Source: Roseateles oligotrophus (GTDB lineage Bacteria; Pseudomonadota; Gammaproteobacteria; Burkholderiales; Burkholderiaceae_C). Taken from it: a stretch of DNA of 64,000 bases. The stretch covers positions 614,476 through 678,475 of the forward strand of contig NZ_JACHLP010000002.1 of the NCBI RefSeq assembly GCF_014204525.1, given 5' to 3'. Position 1 is the first letter of the stretch. Each line of letters starts with the position of its first letter. The translations under genes were made by a program, and so were the position numbers. This document shows positions 40,664 to 51,297 of the stretch, one piece after another. The notes under the pieces are model-generated. The model saw nothing but the letters and a program-made list of their open reading frames with translations. It made no database searches and had not been told where the DNA came from.

Positions 40664-41719
40664 CTACTCTTCGAACAACTGCCCGGCCACCTTGGGCGGT
40701 GTCACCCCCAGATGGCGGAAGGCCGCCAGGGTGGCGACGCGGCCGCGCGGCGTGCGCTGCAAATAGCCTTGCTGGATCAGATAGGGCTCGATCACATCCT
40801 CGATGGTGCCGGCCTCCTCGCCGATGGCCGCGGCCACGTTTTCCAGGCCCACGGGCCCGCCGTCGAAGCGGTGCACGATGGCTTCCAGCAGCTTGCGGTC
40901 CATCAGGTCAAAGCCCTGCGGATCCACGTCCAGCATGGCCAGGGCCTTGTCGGCCACGGCCTTGCCGATATGGCCGTCGCTCTTCACTTCGGCATAGTCG
41001 CGTACCCGGCGCAGCAGGCGGTTAGCGATACGCGGCGTGCCGCGTGAACGTCGGGCGACTTCCAAAGCGCCCTCGGCATCGATGGGCGTGTTCAGCAGGG
41101 CGGCCGAGCGCGTCACGATGCGCTGCAACTCTTGCGCGGTGTAGAACTCCAGCCTGGCCACGATGCCGAAGCGGTCGCGCAAGGGGTTGGTCAGCATGCC
41201 GGCTCTTGTGGTGGCGCCGACCAGGGTGAAGGGCTGCAGGTCCAGCTTGATGGAGCGGGCGGCCGGGCCTTCGCCGATCATGATGTCGATCTGATAGTCC
41301 TCCAGTGCGGGGTAGAGGATTTCTTCCACCACTGGCGAGAGCCGGTGGATCTCGTCGATGAAGAGCACATCGTTTTTTTCGAGATTGGTCAGGATGGCGG
41401 CCAGGTCCTTGGGCTTTTCCAGCACCGGCCCCGAGGTCTGGCGCAGATTGACGCCCAGCTCGGCGGCGATGATGTGGGACAGCGTCGTCTTGCCCAGGCC
41501 CGGCGGGCCGAACAGCAGCACATGGTCCATGGCCTCCTCACGCTTGCGCGCGGCGCCGATGAAGATCTCCAACTGCTCGCGCGCCTTGGCCTGGCCCACG
41601 TATTCGTCCAGCAGCTTGGGGCGCAGGGCCCGCTCGATGGCCTCTTCCTTGGGCGAAGTGGGGGCGGCGCTGATGACGCGCTGGGGCGCGCTGGCGAAAT
41701 CGTCGGTCTGGATGCTCAT
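40664..41719 (-). CDS. ruvB: Holliday junction branch migration helicase RuvB
   Basis: The 351-residue AAA+ motor drives Holliday junction branch migration with RuvA. Walker A is GPPGLGKT (residues 71-78), Walker B is [10 protein letters not shown], and sensor/arginine-finger segments [18 protein letters not shown] are complete. The C-terminal winged helix ends [16 protein letters not shown]. The start is [18 protein letters not shown] after a 30-residue leader, as usual. It is 6 bp downstream of ruvA; no ruvC is in the window. Confidence 0.98.
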   Translation of the reverse strand: MSIQTDDFASAPQRVISAAPTSPKEEAIERALRPKLLDEYVGQAKAREQLEIFIGAARKREEAMDHVLLFGPPGLGKTTLSHIIAAELGVNLRQTSGPVLEKPKDLAAILTNLEKNDVLFIDEIHRLSPVVEEILYPALEDYQIDIMIGEGPAARSIKLDLQPFTLVGATTRAGMLTNPLRDRFGIVARLEFYTAQELQRIVTRSAALLNTPIDAEGALEVARRSRGTPRIANRLLRRVRDYAEVKSDGHIGKAVADKALAMLDVDPQGFDLMDRKLLEAIVHRFDGGPVGLENVAAAIGEEAGTIEDVIEPYLIQQGYLQRTPRGRVATLAAFRHLGVTPPKVAGQLFEE

Positions 41720-41725
41720 GCTGAA

Positions 41726-42298
41726 TTATCGCGACAAGGATTTCAAGGCCAGCTTGATACCCTCGCTAACGCCCACTTCCGGCGGCAAGGCCTTCAGGGC
41801 CAAGCCGGCCTCTTTCTCGCTATAGCCCAGGGCGATCAGGGCTTGCAGAATATCGGCCTGGTTGTCATTGCTGAGGCTTAGTGGCGAGGTCAGATCGGCG
41901 CCCAGCTTGCCCTTCAATTCCAGCAGCAGGCGTTCGGCCGTCTTCTTGCCGATACCGGGCACCTTGACCAGGCGTGCCACTTCCTGTCTTGAAACCGCCT
42001 GGCCCAGCTCGGCGACCGACAAGCCCGACAACAGGCTCAAGGCCATCTTGGGCCCGACACCGCTGATCTTGATGAGTTGGCGGAAGGCGCTGCGCTCCTC
42101 GGCACTGAGGAAGCCGAACAGGATTTGCGCATCCTCCCGCACCACGAAATGGGTCAGCAGCGCGACCTTCTCGCCCAGGCCGGGCAGGTTGTAGAAGGTA
42201 CTCATGGGGACATCGACTTCGTAGCCGACGCCCTGCACATCGATGAGGACTTGCGGGGGCGATTTTTCCGCGATGACGCCTGTGAGTCTGCCTATCAT
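41726..42298 (-). CDS. ruvA: Holliday junction-binding protein RuvA
   Basis: The 190-residue junction-binding subunit begins [20 protein letters not shown]. It has the two helix-hairpin-helix motifs ([19 protein letters not shown] and [19 protein letters not shown]) and the flexible, RuvB-binding C-terminal domain ([20 protein letters not shown]). Length matches the family. The frame stays open far upstream, but the ATG at 42298 is the conserved start. It shares a transcript with ruvB. Confidence 0.97.
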   Translation of the reverse strand: MIGRLTGVIAEKSPPQVLIDVQGVGYEVDVPMSTFYNLPGLGEKVALLTHFVVREDAQILFGFLSAEERSAFRQLIKISGVGPKMALSLLSGLSVAELGQAVSRQEVARLVKVPGIGKKTAERLLLELKGKLGADLTSPLSLSNDNQADILQALIALGYSEKEAGLALKALPPEVGVSEGIKLALKSLSR

Positions 42299-42327
42299 CG
42301 GGCCATTATCGGCCCGCGGCGGGTCGC

Positions 42328-42981
42328 TCAGTTGCGGCCGAACAGGCCCAGGCGCTGGGCTTCCAAGGCGGCCTCGGCGCGCGAGGACACATTGAGCTTG
42401 CGGTAGATCTGCTTCACATAGTCGGCAATGGTGTGGCGGGACAGGCCCAGCTGCACGCCGATTTCCGGCAGGGTGTAGCCCTTGGCCACGCGCAAGAGCA
42501 CCTCGGTTTCGCGGTCGGTCAGCGAGACCTCGTGCAGCACGGCCGCCACCTGGGGGCGCTTCTGGTTGGCGAAATGGGCGATCACCTTGCGCGCGATGGA
42601 GGGTGATAGCGGCGGCTCGCCCTGGCTCATGCGCTGCAACTGCTCGAACAACAGTTCGCGCGACTGCTCTTTCAGCAGATAGCCAAAGGCGCCGGCCTGC
42701 AGGGCGGGGAAGAGGTGCTCGTCGTCGTCGTGGATGGTGACGATGACGGACTGCACCTCGGGCTGTTTTTCGCGCAGGGCGGCGATTACCTCCACGCCCG
42801 AGCCGTCGGGCAGGCCCAGGTCCAGCAGGGCCAGATTGAAACGCTGGCTGTTCACCAGGGCCAGGGCGTCCTGCACACGCGAGCATTCGGTGATCTGGGC
42901 GTTGGAGAACACCTGTTTCACCAAGGCCTTCAACCACGCGCGAATTTCAGGAATGTCTTCAAGCAGAAGGATGTGGTCCAT
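42328..42981 (-). CDS. NarL/FixJ-family response regulator
   Basis: The 217-residue regulator has a receiver domain ([14 protein letters not shown], phospho-acceptor Asp54 in [13 protein letters not shown], Lys in YLLKEQS). A LuxR-type helix-turn-helix follows ([45 protein letters not shown]). The next gene upstream in the same direction encodes a NarX-type kinase 140 bp away, so the two form a two-component pair. The target genes are unknown. Confidence 0.9.
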   Translation of the reverse strand: MDHILLLEDIPEIRAWLKALVKQVFSNAQITECSRVQDALALVNSQRFNLALLDLGLPDGSGVEVIAALREKQPEVQSVIVTIHDDDEHLFPALQAGAFGYLLKEQSRELLFEQLQRMSQGEPPLSPSIARKVIAHFANQKRPQVAAVLHEVSLTDRETEVLLRVAKGYTLPEIGVQLGLSRHTIADYVKQIYRKLNVSSRAEAALEAQRLGLFGRN

Positions 42982-43121
42982 GGTCGTTTCGGTTCCTGTC
43001 AGAGGGGCGGCCGGTCGCAGCAAGACTGCACGCTAACGGTAAGGCTTTATCGGCCCGACGCCTAGCGGCCTGAAGCGGCAGGCCGGCAATTGTCGTCGTT
43101 ACGGTGGGTTTTACTGCGGTG

Positions 43122-44621
43122 TCAGAGCGGAATCGTGAGGCGTATCACGGTTCCCCAGCCGGGGCCGGACTCCACCAAGCATTGTCCATGCATCTGTTTG
43201 GCGCGCGACTTCATGCTGGCCATGCCGTGGCCGCGATCCAGGCGTCCGTCCAGTTCGGCGGGTATGCCCTGGCCATTGTCCTGGATGACGACCAGGAAGT
43301 CGCCGTCCTGCACATTGCAGCTGATGGTGCAGTGGGTGCCGCCGCTGTGCTTGATGATGTTGCTGACAGCCTCGCGGAAGATGCGTGTGGTTTGCACGTA
43401 AGCCCGGGCCGGCAGGGTGTGGACCACATCCTCGGCGGGTGCCTTCCATTCGGCCAGGATATTGGCCTGGCCCAGGCGGGACACCACCTCGGCCCGCCAA
43501 TCCCCAAGTGCATCCAGCAACTGCACCGGCTTGCCGGTGAGGCCGCGCACCGACAGGCGCATTTCCTCCAGCGCCTCGCGGGCCAGCGTGGAGATGCGGT
43601 CGGACTCGCTGGTGTGGACGATGGTCAGCAGCTTGGCGCCCAGGTCGTCGTGCAGATCGGCGGCGATGCGCTTGCGTTCGCGCTCGGTCACCTGTTCCAA
43701 CTTCTGCTCCACCGTGCCGGCAAAGCTGTGCTCCATCTCGGCCATGCGTTCGGCCATGCCTTGCTCGGCCTGCACCTGCTGCAGATCGCTGTCGCGCCTT
43801 GCACGTGCAAAACTGGCCACAAACTGCAGGCCCAGGGTGATCATCAGCACCGGCTGGGCCAGCACCAGCCACACCGTCCAGGCTGGCAGCAGGGGCTGTG
43901 GCAACAGGGGCAGCGCCTGGTCCGCCAGCATGGCCAGGCAGCACAGGGTGATCAGGGCGCTCAGTTTGAGTAGATTGGTGCGGGCCTTGGCCGGAACCGG
44001 GGGGTGTGTCAGCAGGGCCTGCCAACGCTGGCGCAGATACCAGGCCAGCAGTGCGAGCAATTCCAGCGTCAGCAGGGCATGCCAGATGCGGGCCAGGGCG
44101 AAGTCGCTGAAGAACCCCGCCACCAGCACGCAGGCCGGCGCGACGAAGACCTGCCACCACAGCGCCTGCTCCAGGCGCGGCAGGGGCTTGTCCAGTTGGC
44201 GGCTCAGATAGTGCATGCCGAACATCACGACCAGGGCCAGCATCAGCAGAATCACCGCCTGCAGCCACAGGGCGGGAGCACTGGTGGCGAAGCGCAGCAC
44301 CTGATAGGCCACGCCGGCCAGCATCATGCTGCCCAGGCAGCTGACCTGCGATTCACGCGGATAGAGGCGGGCGATGATTTCCGCCGTAATGCTTAAAACC
44401 AGCAGCATGCCGAGCAACCATTGATGCGCTTGCAGGGCCGAGAAACCCAGCTGCAGCTGCATGGTCTCGGCCCCGCCGCCGGTGGCTTGCGACCAGCCGG
44501 CTGCCGGCCAGAGCAGGGCCGCCAGCAGCAGGCTTGCACCGAGGGCAAGACCGATGGGATTGAAACGCTGCAGCCATCCCATCTGCTTCGCCTCCGCCTG
44601 GTTCGATGTGCTTTTTTGCAT
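43122..44621 (-). CDS. NarX-type membrane sensor histidine kinase (HisKA_3)
   Basis: The 499-residue kinase has an N-terminal membrane domain of about eight hydrophobic segments (residues 20-240, starting GLALGASLLLAALLWPAAGW). A coiled coil follows (about 255-315), then a HisKA_3 domain with ERKRIAADLHDDLGAKLL, phospho-acceptor His324. The ATPase domain has VSNIIKHSGGTHC, DNGQGIP and GHGMASMKSRA. The membrane part resembles a 7TM-type sensor rather than a periplasmic ligand domain. Its partner is the NarL-type gene downstream. The ATG at 44621 places the first span near the N-terminus; the antisense-open extension upstream is spurious. Confidence 0.88.
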   Translation of the reverse strand: MQKSTSNQAEAKQMGWLQRFNPIGLALGASLLLAALLWPAAGWSQATGGGAETMQLQLGFSALQAHQWLLGMLLVLSITAEIIARLYPRESQVSCLGSMMLAGVAYQVLRFATSAPALWLQAVILLMLALVVMFGMHYLSRQLDKPLPRLEQALWWQVFVAPACVLVAGFFSDFALARIWHALLTLELLALLAWYLRQRWQALLTHPPVPAKARTNLLKLSALITLCCLAMLADQALPLLPQPLLPAWTVWLVLAQPVLMITLGLQFVASFARARRDSDLQQVQAEQGMAERMAEMEHSFAGTVEQKLEQVTERERKRIAADLHDDLGAKLLTIVHTSESDRISTLAREALEEMRLSVRGLTGKPVQLLDALGDWRAEVVSRLGQANILAEWKAPAEDVVHTLPARAYVQTTRIFREAVSNIIKHSGGTHCTISCNVQDGDFLVVIQDNGQGIPAELDGRLDRGHGMASMKSRAKQMHGQCLVESGPGWGTVIRLTIPL

Positions 44622-44732
44622 GAGGGGCGATTGTGCAGGAGCGGGGCCCGGCTGGAACTCCCCAGAGTCGATGGTTTTGCGCACGCCAGCGACAATAGCG
44701 TCTCTATTTGATTTGAATGAGAAAGTGCTGAC

Positions 44733-45767
44733 GTGATTCTTCGCCACGAGTTTGTTCCGGTCGACAACCCGCGCCTGGCCCATTTGTGCGGCAGTCTGGA
44801 CGAGCATCTGCGCCAGATCGAGCTGGCCCTGGGTCTGCGCATCACGCGTCAGCATGAGCGCTTGCGCATCGAGGGCCCCAAGGCCGCGGCCGAGCGTGGT
44901 CTGCTTCTGTTGCAAGCCTTGTATGAGCGCGCGCGCCGCTCGATTCCGCCCGAGACCTTGCAGCTGGCGATCGCCGAAGCCGCCGGCGAGCTGGCCGCGG
45001 CGGCCGTCAAGGGCCGCAGCAAGCGAGCAACGGCGACGCTGGCCACCGCCCTGCCCAGCGAAGAGCCGCCTCTGGTGCTGCGCACCCGGCGCAGCGATCT
45101 GGCCGGCCGCACGCCGCGCCAGCACGAGTATCTGCGCCACATCATGGCGCATGACATCAGCTTCGGCCTGGGGCCGGCCGGCACAGGCAAGACCTATCTG
45201 GCCGTGGCCTGCGCCGTCGATGCGCTGGAGCGCAGCACGGTGCAGCGCATCATCCTGACCCGCCCCGCCGTCGAGGCCGGCGAGCGCCTGGGTTTTCTGC
45301 CCGGCGATCTGACGGCCAAGGTCGACCCCTATCTGCGCCCCTTGTACGACGCGCTCTACGACTTGATGGGTTTTGACCGCGTCAACAAGGCCTTCGAGAA
45401 AGGCCAGCTGGAAGTGGCGCCGCTGGCCTTTATGCGCGGTCGCACGCTCAATCACGCCTTTGTGATCCTGGACGAGGCGCAGAACACCACGCCCGAGCAG
45501 ATGAAGATGTTTTTGACTCGCATCGGCTTCGGCAGCAAATGCGTGGTCACCGGTGACACCAGCCAGGTCGATCTGCCCAAGGGCATGACCAGCGGCTTGG
45601 TGGACGCCGAGCGGGTGCTGGCCCGGGTCAAGGGCATTGCCATGACCCGCTTCAGCAGCGCGGATGTCGTGCGCCACCCCCTGGTGGCGCGCATTGTCGA
45701 AGCCTATGAGGCGCGCGCGGCCATGCTGGCCAGGCTGTCGGCCCGTCATGATGGAGGTGCTGCATGA
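44733..45767 (+). CDS. ybeZ: PhoH-like ATPase (YbeZ)
   Basis: The 344-residue protein has an N-terminal KH-like segment and a PhoH ATPase domain. Walker A is GPAGTGKT (147-154), followed by [20 protein letters not shown], the Walker [21 protein letters not shown] and the sensor [14 protein letters not shown]. It is thought to assist the YbeY RNase in RNA and ribosome maturation. It starts with GTG and overlaps ybeY by 4 bp (ATGA), the conserved ybeZ-ybeY arrangement. Confidence 0.94.
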   Translation: MILRHEFVPVDNPRLAHLCGSLDEHLRQIELALGLRITRQHERLRIEGPKAAAERGLLLLQALYERARRSIPPETLQLAIAEAAGELAAAAVKGRSKRATATLATALPSEEPPLVLRTRRSDLAGRTPRQHEYLRHIMAHDISFGLGPAGTGKTYLAVACAVDALERSTVQRIILTRPAVEAGERLGFLPGDLTAKVDPYLRPLYDALYDLMGFDRVNKAFEKGQLEVAPLAFMRGRTLNHAFVILDEAQNTTPEQMKMFLTRIGFGSKCVVTGDTSQVDLPKGMTSGLVDAERVLARVKGIAMTRFSSADVVRHPLVARIVEAYEARAAMLARLSARHDGGAA

Positions 45768-46219
45768 GCCGGCCCGAGTTGAGTTTGTCCCTGCAATTCG
45801 CCGACCCGCGCCACCGTGCCCTGCTGCCGCGGCACAAGGTGGCGCGCTGGATCCGTGCTGCACTTGAATTGCCGGGCGAGATCACCGTGCGCATCGTCGA
45901 TGCCGAAGAAGGTCGGCGCCTCAATGCCGAGTTCCGCGCCAAGGACTACGCCACCAATGTGTTGACCTTTGACTACAGCGCCGAGCCGGTGGTGTGCGCA
46001 GACCTGGTCATCTGCGCCGAGGTGGTGGAACGCGAGGCCGCCGAGGCCAGGCTGGACATCGCCGCTCACTACGCCCATATGCTGGTGCATGGCACCCTGC
46101 ATGCGCAGGGTTATGACCACGAGGCAGACGACGAGGCCGAGTGCATGGAGGCGCGCGAGAGCGAGATCCTGCAAGGCCTGGGTTTTGCCGACCCTTATGG
46201 GGGGTCTAACGCAACTTAA
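45764..46219 (+). CDS. ybeY: Endoribonuclease YbeY
   Basis: The 151-residue metal-dependent RNase acts in 16S rRNA 3' maturation and ribosome quality control. The UPF0054 zinc motif H-x3-H-x5-H is present at His109, His113 and His119 ([11 protein letters not shown]), preceded by [16 protein letters not shown] with the conserved Arg/Lys. It is coupled to ybeZ by a 4-bp overlap, and its stop overlaps by 4 bp the convergent corA gene. The usual downstream corC/lnt genes are absent here. Confidence 0.95.
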   Translation: MSRPELSLSLQFADPRHRALLPRHKVARWIRAALELPGEITVRIVDAEEGRRLNAEFRAKDYATNVLTFDYSAEPVVCADLVICAEVVEREAAEARLDIAAHYAHMLVHGTLHAQGYDHEADDEAECMEARESEILQGLGFADPYGGSNAT

Positions 46220-47313
46220 TGACGGCTACTCAGATAGCGCTTGCGCCAGAAGAACAGCCCCAGGCCAAGACCCACGGCCAGCATCAGGCCGAAGGCGATC
46301 CAGAAGCCGGCGGCCTTGTGGATCAGGGGCAGGCCATCGAAATTCATGCCGAAGATGCCGGTGATCAGGTTCAGCGGCAGGAAGATGGCTGTTAGCACCG
46401 TCAGCGTGCGCATGATGCTGTTGGTGCGGTGACCCAGGGCCGAGAAGTGCATCTGCACCGCCGCCTCGGAGGAGGACTCCAGGCGGCGCACATGGGTCAG
46501 CACCCGCTCGATATGCTCCAGCACATCGCGTGAGCGCACCCGCAGCAGCTCGCGCTCGCGGCGCAACTGGGCGTCCTCGCTGAGCGGCCATTCGTCCAGT
46601 GCGTCTATCCATTCCTGGATGGCGCTGCGCTGGTCTTCGCTGATTTCTTCCAGCCGGTGCAGGGCATCGCGCGAGGCCAGCAGCAGGGACCAGTTGTCGA
46701 AATGGCTGTGCGCGTCCATCAGCTCGCGCTGCAAGCTGCCCAGATGGCGACTCAGCAGGCGGCGCAGTTCCAGATAGTTGTCCACCGTGTGGTTGACCAT
46801 GCGCAGCATCAGCTCGGCCGGGCTGGTGGGCAGGCGCGCGCTGCCGCGCAGGTCGCGGCCCTCGGTGAGGTGGCCCAGCTTGTCGGCGAAGAAGTCGCGC
46901 ACCATGCAGTCGGCCGGGTGGACCGAGATCAGCACATGGTCGAAGACCGCAAAGCCGATGGGGCTGGTGTCGATGGCCTCCAGGGCCTGGGCCGCCGTGT
47001 TCGCGCTAGGTGTCTGTTCGTCCGCCGGCAAACTGTCCGTGCCGGGCAGGGCGGCCAGGCGGCGGAACACGATCAGGTCGTACCAGGAGGTGTAGTCAAA
47101 GTGCGAGGGCAGCTGGGCGTTGATCAGGTCGGAAACATGCAGATCCACCAACTGCCCGCAGTCCCAGCGCTGCAGCTTGTGCTGCACCTCGCCGAAGCGT
47201 TGTTCGAACTCGGGCCGGCTGTAGCTGGCCCATAGAAAACCCTCGGCGGGCAGGTCCGCGGGCAGTTGGCCCAGCTCGATGAAACGATCGCCGTGGATGT
47301 GGAAGAAGCGCAT
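46216..47313 (-). CDS. corA: CorA-family divalent cation transporter
   Basis: The 365-residue transporter has a large N-terminal cytosolic domain and a long stalk helix (residues about 205-300, with [20 protein letters not shown]). Two C-terminal spans follow, and the selectivity motif GMN is at residues 322-324 ([17 protein letters not shown]). It should admit Mg2+, and possibly Co2+ or Ni2+, or export Zn2+ like the ZntB subgroup. The family motif does not separate these. It is followed by hemB upstream in the same direction, 19 bases away. Confidence 0.9.
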   Translation of the reverse strand: MRFFHIHGDRFIELGQLPADLPAEGFLWASYSRPEFEQRFGEVQHKLQRWDCGQLVDLHVSDLINAQLPSHFDYTSWYDLIVFRRLAALPGTDSLPADEQTPSANTAAQALEAIDTSPIGFAVFDHVLISVHPADCMVRDFFADKLGHLTEGRDLRGSARLPTSPAELMLRMVNHTVDNYLELRRLLSRHLGSLQRELMDAHSHFDNWSLLLASRDALHRLEEISEDQRSAIQEWIDALDEWPLSEDAQLRRERELLRVRSRDVLEHIERVLTHVRRLESSSEAAVQMHFSALGHRTNSIMRTLTVLTAIFLPLNLITGIFGMNFDGLPLIHKAAGFWIAFGLMLAVGLGLGLFFWRKRYLSSRH

Positions 47314-47332
47314 GCGGCCTGGGTTTTGAAGC

Positions 47333-48400
<1,068 letters not shown>

Positions 48401-48484
48401 TCACCGAATGAAGGAAGCTGAGCCTGATTTCAGGGTCAAAATGCTCAAACTAAGCAATTGTCCGTACGTTCGCAGCTGTATCAA

Positions 48485-48615
48485 TTCTGTTATTATTGAC
48501 TCCGAATGATAGCCGCAAGGTGGTCGTTCCCTGCTTTTCCTCCCTGAGCAGGAGCCTTAGCGTGATGACAGCGATAAGGCTTTAGCGCCCCGGCTTTTTG
48601 CCGGGGCTTTTTTTT
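48485..48615 (+). ncRNA. Candidate small RNA with intrinsic terminator
   Basis: TTCGCA (48469-48474) and TATTAT (48491-48496), 16 bases apart, suggest transcription from about 48504. A hairpin AGCCTTA / TAAGGCT (48553-48582) is followed at once by a strong terminator GCCCCGGC / GCCGGGGC plus nine T residues (48587-48615). The roughly 110-base product has no good open frame and ends 75 bases before hemJ. Low GC at its start contrasts with the neighbourhood. No family name is assigned. Confidence 0.55.
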
Positions 48616-48616
48616 G
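48587..48616 (+). terminator. Strong terminator upstream of hemJ
   Basis: A perfect 8-bp stem GCCCCGGC / GCCGGGGC with a TTTTT loop is followed by a run of nine T residues. No protein gene on the plus strand ends just before it, which is why an untranslated transcript is proposed. Confidence 0.9.
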
Positions 48617-48689
48617 GGCTTTTGCAGGCGTGTGAGCGCGATCTTCGCTCGGGCACGAGCGGGTTTTCCCTTGCCCGCATAATGGGCCC

Positions 48690-49118
48690 ATGCTCTGGAT
48701 CAAAGCCTTTCACATCGTCTTCGTCGCGAGTTGGTTCGCCGGCCTGTTCTATCTGCCGCGGCTGTTCGTCAATCTGGCCATGGTGCCGACCGAGAGCCAC
48801 GCCGAGCGCGAGCGCTTGCTGCTGATGGCACACAAGCTCTACCGCTTCAGCACCTTGTTGATGCTGCCCGCCGTGTTGCTGGGTGCGCTGCTCTGGCTGT
48901 ACTACGGCATTGGCCGCGGCCCCGGCAATGGCTGGATGCATGCCAAGCTGGGCCTGGTGTTGCTGGTGGGCGGCTATCACCATGCTTGCGGCCGGATCCT
49001 GCGTCGCTTTGAGACCTTGGCCAACAAGCGCCCGCATCGCTGGTACCGCTTCTTCAACGAGGTGTCGGTGCTGTTGTTCGCGGCCATCGTGATCTTGGTG
49101 GTGGTCAAACCCTTCTGA
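48690..49118 (+). CDS. hemJ: Protoporphyrinogen oxidase HemJ
   Basis: The 142-residue, four-span membrane protein belongs to the UPF0093/HemJ family, which oxidises protoporphyrinogen IX to protoporphyrin IX. The first span has the conserved LWIKAFHIVFVASWFAGLFY with the essential His (residue 8), followed by PRLFV. Later come MHAKLGLVLLVGGYHHACG and RWYRFFNEVSVLLF. The nearness of hemB supports the role. A VanZ-like gene follows 11 bases later. Confidence 0.92.
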   Translation: MLWIKAFHIVFVASWFAGLFYLPRLFVNLAMVPTESHAERERLLLMAHKLYRFSTLLMLPAVLLGALLWLYYGIGRGPGNGWMHAKLGLVLLVGGYHHACGRILRRFETLANKRPHRWYRFFNEVSVLLFAAIVILVVVKPF

Positions 49119-49129
49119 GGGGCTTGGAT

Positions 49130-50242
49130 ATGGTGCGCCGGCAAAGCTCCGCCACCTGGCTGCTGCTGGCCTATCTGGCCCTGATCGTCTACGCCAGCCT
49201 GTACCCCTTCTGGCCCTGGACCTGGCCGCCTGGCATGGCCTTGCGCGACCTGATCGGCCTGCCCTGGCCCAAGTATTTCGGCCATTTCGATATGCAGGCC
49301 AATGCCCTGGGCTATCTGCCCCTGGGCCTGCTGGGCTTGGCCGCGGGCTTGCGCAGCGGTCTGGGCCTGCGCGGCGCCTTGCTGCTGGGTTTGTTGCCGG
49401 CGCCGGCCCTGTCATTTCTGTTGGAGACCTTGCAGTTTTTTTTGCCGGGCCGCGTGCCCTCTTCGCTGGACTGGCTGCTGAATGTGGGCGGCGCCTGGCT
49501 GGGTGTACTGCTGGGCCTGCTGCTGAATCGCTTTGGTGGCCTGCGGCGCTGGCATGAGGTCCGGGCCTATTGGTTCCAGCCGCATTGTGCCGGCGCCCTC
49601 GCCTTGTTGATGCTGTGGCCGGTGGGCCTGCTGTTTCCAACTCCCGTGCCCCTGGGCCTGGGCCAGTGGCTGCCGCGCTTGCAGAATCTGGCGGTGAGCC
49701 TGCTGGAGGACACCCCCTGGGCCCTGCAATGGGCCGAGGACGCCGATGTGGCCCTGGACATGGCGCGTGCGCTGCCGCCTGGCGTCGAGGCCATCATCAT
49801 CGCCCTGGGCTTGATGGCGCCCAGCTTGCTGGCGCTGTCGGTCGCCCAGCGGGGCTGGCGTCGCCTCTGGCTGGTGTTTGGCTTTTTGGCCCTGGGCATG
49901 TTGAGCACGGCCTTGTCCACCGCCATGAACTTCGGCCCCCAGCATGCTTGGGCCTGGCTGACCCTGGCGACCTGGCCGGGTCTGGCGGCGGCGGTGCTGT
50001 TTTCCGTTCTGGCCATGGGCTTGCCGCGGCGCCTGTGTGCGGCCTTGGCCCTGCTGGTTTTGTGTGCCCTGATCGCACTGATCAGCCAGGCCCCCACCAG
50101 CCCCTATCTGCACTTGAGCCTGCAGGCCTGGGAGCAAGGGCGTTTCATCAATCTCTACGGCCTGGCGCAGTGGATAGGCTGGGTCTGGCCTTTTGCCGCC
50201 ATCGCCTGGTTGCTGACCCTGATCGGCCGCCGAAGCCTTTGA
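49130..50242 (+). CDS. VanZ-like family membrane protein
   Basis: The 370-residue protein has an N-terminal VanZ-like domain (LAYLALIVYASLYPFWPW, DMQANALGYLPLGLLGLAAG, FLLETLQFFLPGRVPSSLDWLLNVGGAWLG). Further hydrophobic spans extend to the C-terminus, about ten in all. VanZ-like proteins are linked to teicoplanin resistance in enterococci, but in Gram-negative bacteria the function is unknown. A GAGGGG Shine-Dalgarno lies before the ATG at 49130. It may share a transcript with hemJ. Confidence 0.85.
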   Translation: MVRRQSSATWLLLAYLALIVYASLYPFWPWTWPPGMALRDLIGLPWPKYFGHFDMQANALGYLPLGLLGLAAGLRSGLGLRGALLLGLLPAPALSFLLETLQFFLPGRVPSSLDWLLNVGGAWLGVLLGLLLNRFGGLRRWHEVRAYWFQPHCAGALALLMLWPVGLLFPTPVPLGLGQWLPRLQNLAVSLLEDTPWALQWAEDADVALDMARALPPGVEAIIIALGLMAPSLLALSVAQRGWRRLWLVFGFLALGMLSTALSTAMNFGPQHAWAWLTLATWPGLAAAVLFSVLAMGLPRRLCAALALLVLCALIALISQAPTSPYLHLSLQAWEQGRFINLYGLAQWIGWVWPFAAIAWLLTLIGRRSL

Positions 50243-50282
50243 GCGCCGAGGGTTTTCACAGGCCCCTGCCTACAATCAAGCC

Positions 50283-50609
50283 ATGAGCTATTTCGAACGC
50301 CACATCTTCTTCTGCCTCAACCAACGCGAGAACGGCGACAACAGCTGCGCTCAGCACGGGGCCCAACAAGGCTTTGACCATTGCAAGGCGCGGGTGCGCG
50401 AGTTGGCGCTGGGCGGCGTGGGTGCCGTGCGGGTCAACAAGGCCGGTTGCCTGGACCGCTGCGCTGGTGGCCCGGTGGCCGTGGTCTACCCGGAAGCCGT
50501 TTGGTACAGCTATGTGGACAACAGCGATATCGACGAGATCGTCGAAAAGCATCTGAAGCAGGGTGAGGTGGTGGAGCGCCTGCGCCTGCCCGATCACATC
50601 GGCCGCTGA
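50283..50609 (+). CDS. Thioredoxin-like [2Fe-2S] ferredoxin
   Basis: The 108-residue protein has the thioredoxin-fold ferredoxin pattern: Cys in HIFFCLNQR, Cys in GDNSCAQHG, and the C-x3-C pair in NKAGCLDRCAGGP, the four ligands expected for a [2Fe-2S] cluster. It starts MSYFERHIFFCL and ends with a helix EIVEKHLKQGE. It probably carries electrons or acts as a cluster sensor in the cytosol. The partner is unknown. It precedes a hydrolase gene by 15 bases. Confidence 0.87.
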   Translation: MSYFERHIFFCLNQRENGDNSCAQHGAQQGFDHCKARVRELALGGVGAVRVNKAGCLDRCAGGPVAVVYPEAVWYSYVDNSDIDEIVEKHLKQGEVVERLRLPDHIGR

Positions 50610-50624
50610 GCGCCCGTGCTGCCC

Positions 50625-51245
50625 ATGAATTCACGCACCCAGAAGACTCTCATCGCGGGCCCTGCCGGCGCGATTGAATGCGCCATCGACCTGCCCGCCG
50701 AGGAGCAGGCGACGACGGGCATGGCCCTGATCTGCCACCCCAACCCGACCCAGGGCGGCACCATGGACAACAAGGTGGTGCAGACCGTGGCGCGCGCCTG
50801 CGTGCAGATGGGTTTGCGCGCCCTGCGCTTCAACTTCCGCGGCATCGGCAAGTCCGAAGGCGCTTGGGACGAAGGCCGTGGCGAGATCGACGATGCCCTG
50901 GCCGTGCTGCAGGCCCTGCGTCAGCCGGGCGAGCCCTTGCTGCTGGCGGGCTTCTCCTTCGGTGGCTATGTGGCCTCGCAAGCGGCCCTGCGTCTGCCCG
51001 AAGACCAGCGCGCCCGCCGCCTGCTGCTGGTGGCGCCGGCCACCAGCCGATTTGATACCGCCGCCGTGCCCGCCAATACCTTGGTGATCCACGGCGAACA
51101 AGACGATGTGGTCCCGCTCAGCGCCGTGCTGGACTGGGCGAGGCCGCAATCCCTGCCCATCACCGTGGTCCCCGGTGTTGGGCATTTTTTCCACGGGCAG
51201 CTCCCGCTGCTCAAAAGCATGGTGCTGGGCGCCTGGCCGGCTTGA
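50625..51245 (+). CDS. Alpha/beta hydrolase, YfhR/CocE-like small esterase
   Basis: The 206-residue enzyme has the characteristic ALICHPNPTQGGTMDNKVVQTVAR (oxyanion region), ALRFNFRGIGKSEG, and nucleophile elbow GFSFGGYVA. The acid Asp is in IHGEQDDVVPL and the catalytic His in GVGHFFHGQL. It belongs to the family of uncharacterised small hydrolases present next to ferredoxin genes in Burkholderiales. Substrate unknown. The ATG at 50625 gives the usual start; GTG at 50616 would add three residues. Confidence 0.85.
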   Translation: MNSRTQKTLIAGPAGAIECAIDLPAEEQATTGMALICHPNPTQGGTMDNKVVQTVARACVQMGLRALRFNFRGIGKSEGAWDEGRGEIDDALAVLQALRQPGEPLLLAGFSFGGYVASQAALRLPEDQRARRLLLVAPATSRFDTAAVPANTLVIHGEQDDVVPLSAVLDWARPQSLPITVVPGVGHFFHGQLPLLKSMVLGAWPA

Positions 51246-51297
51246 CCGCCGCCGGACGCGTGGCCTCTTCGCTTTACTGTCCCTGAGACCTCCCCTG

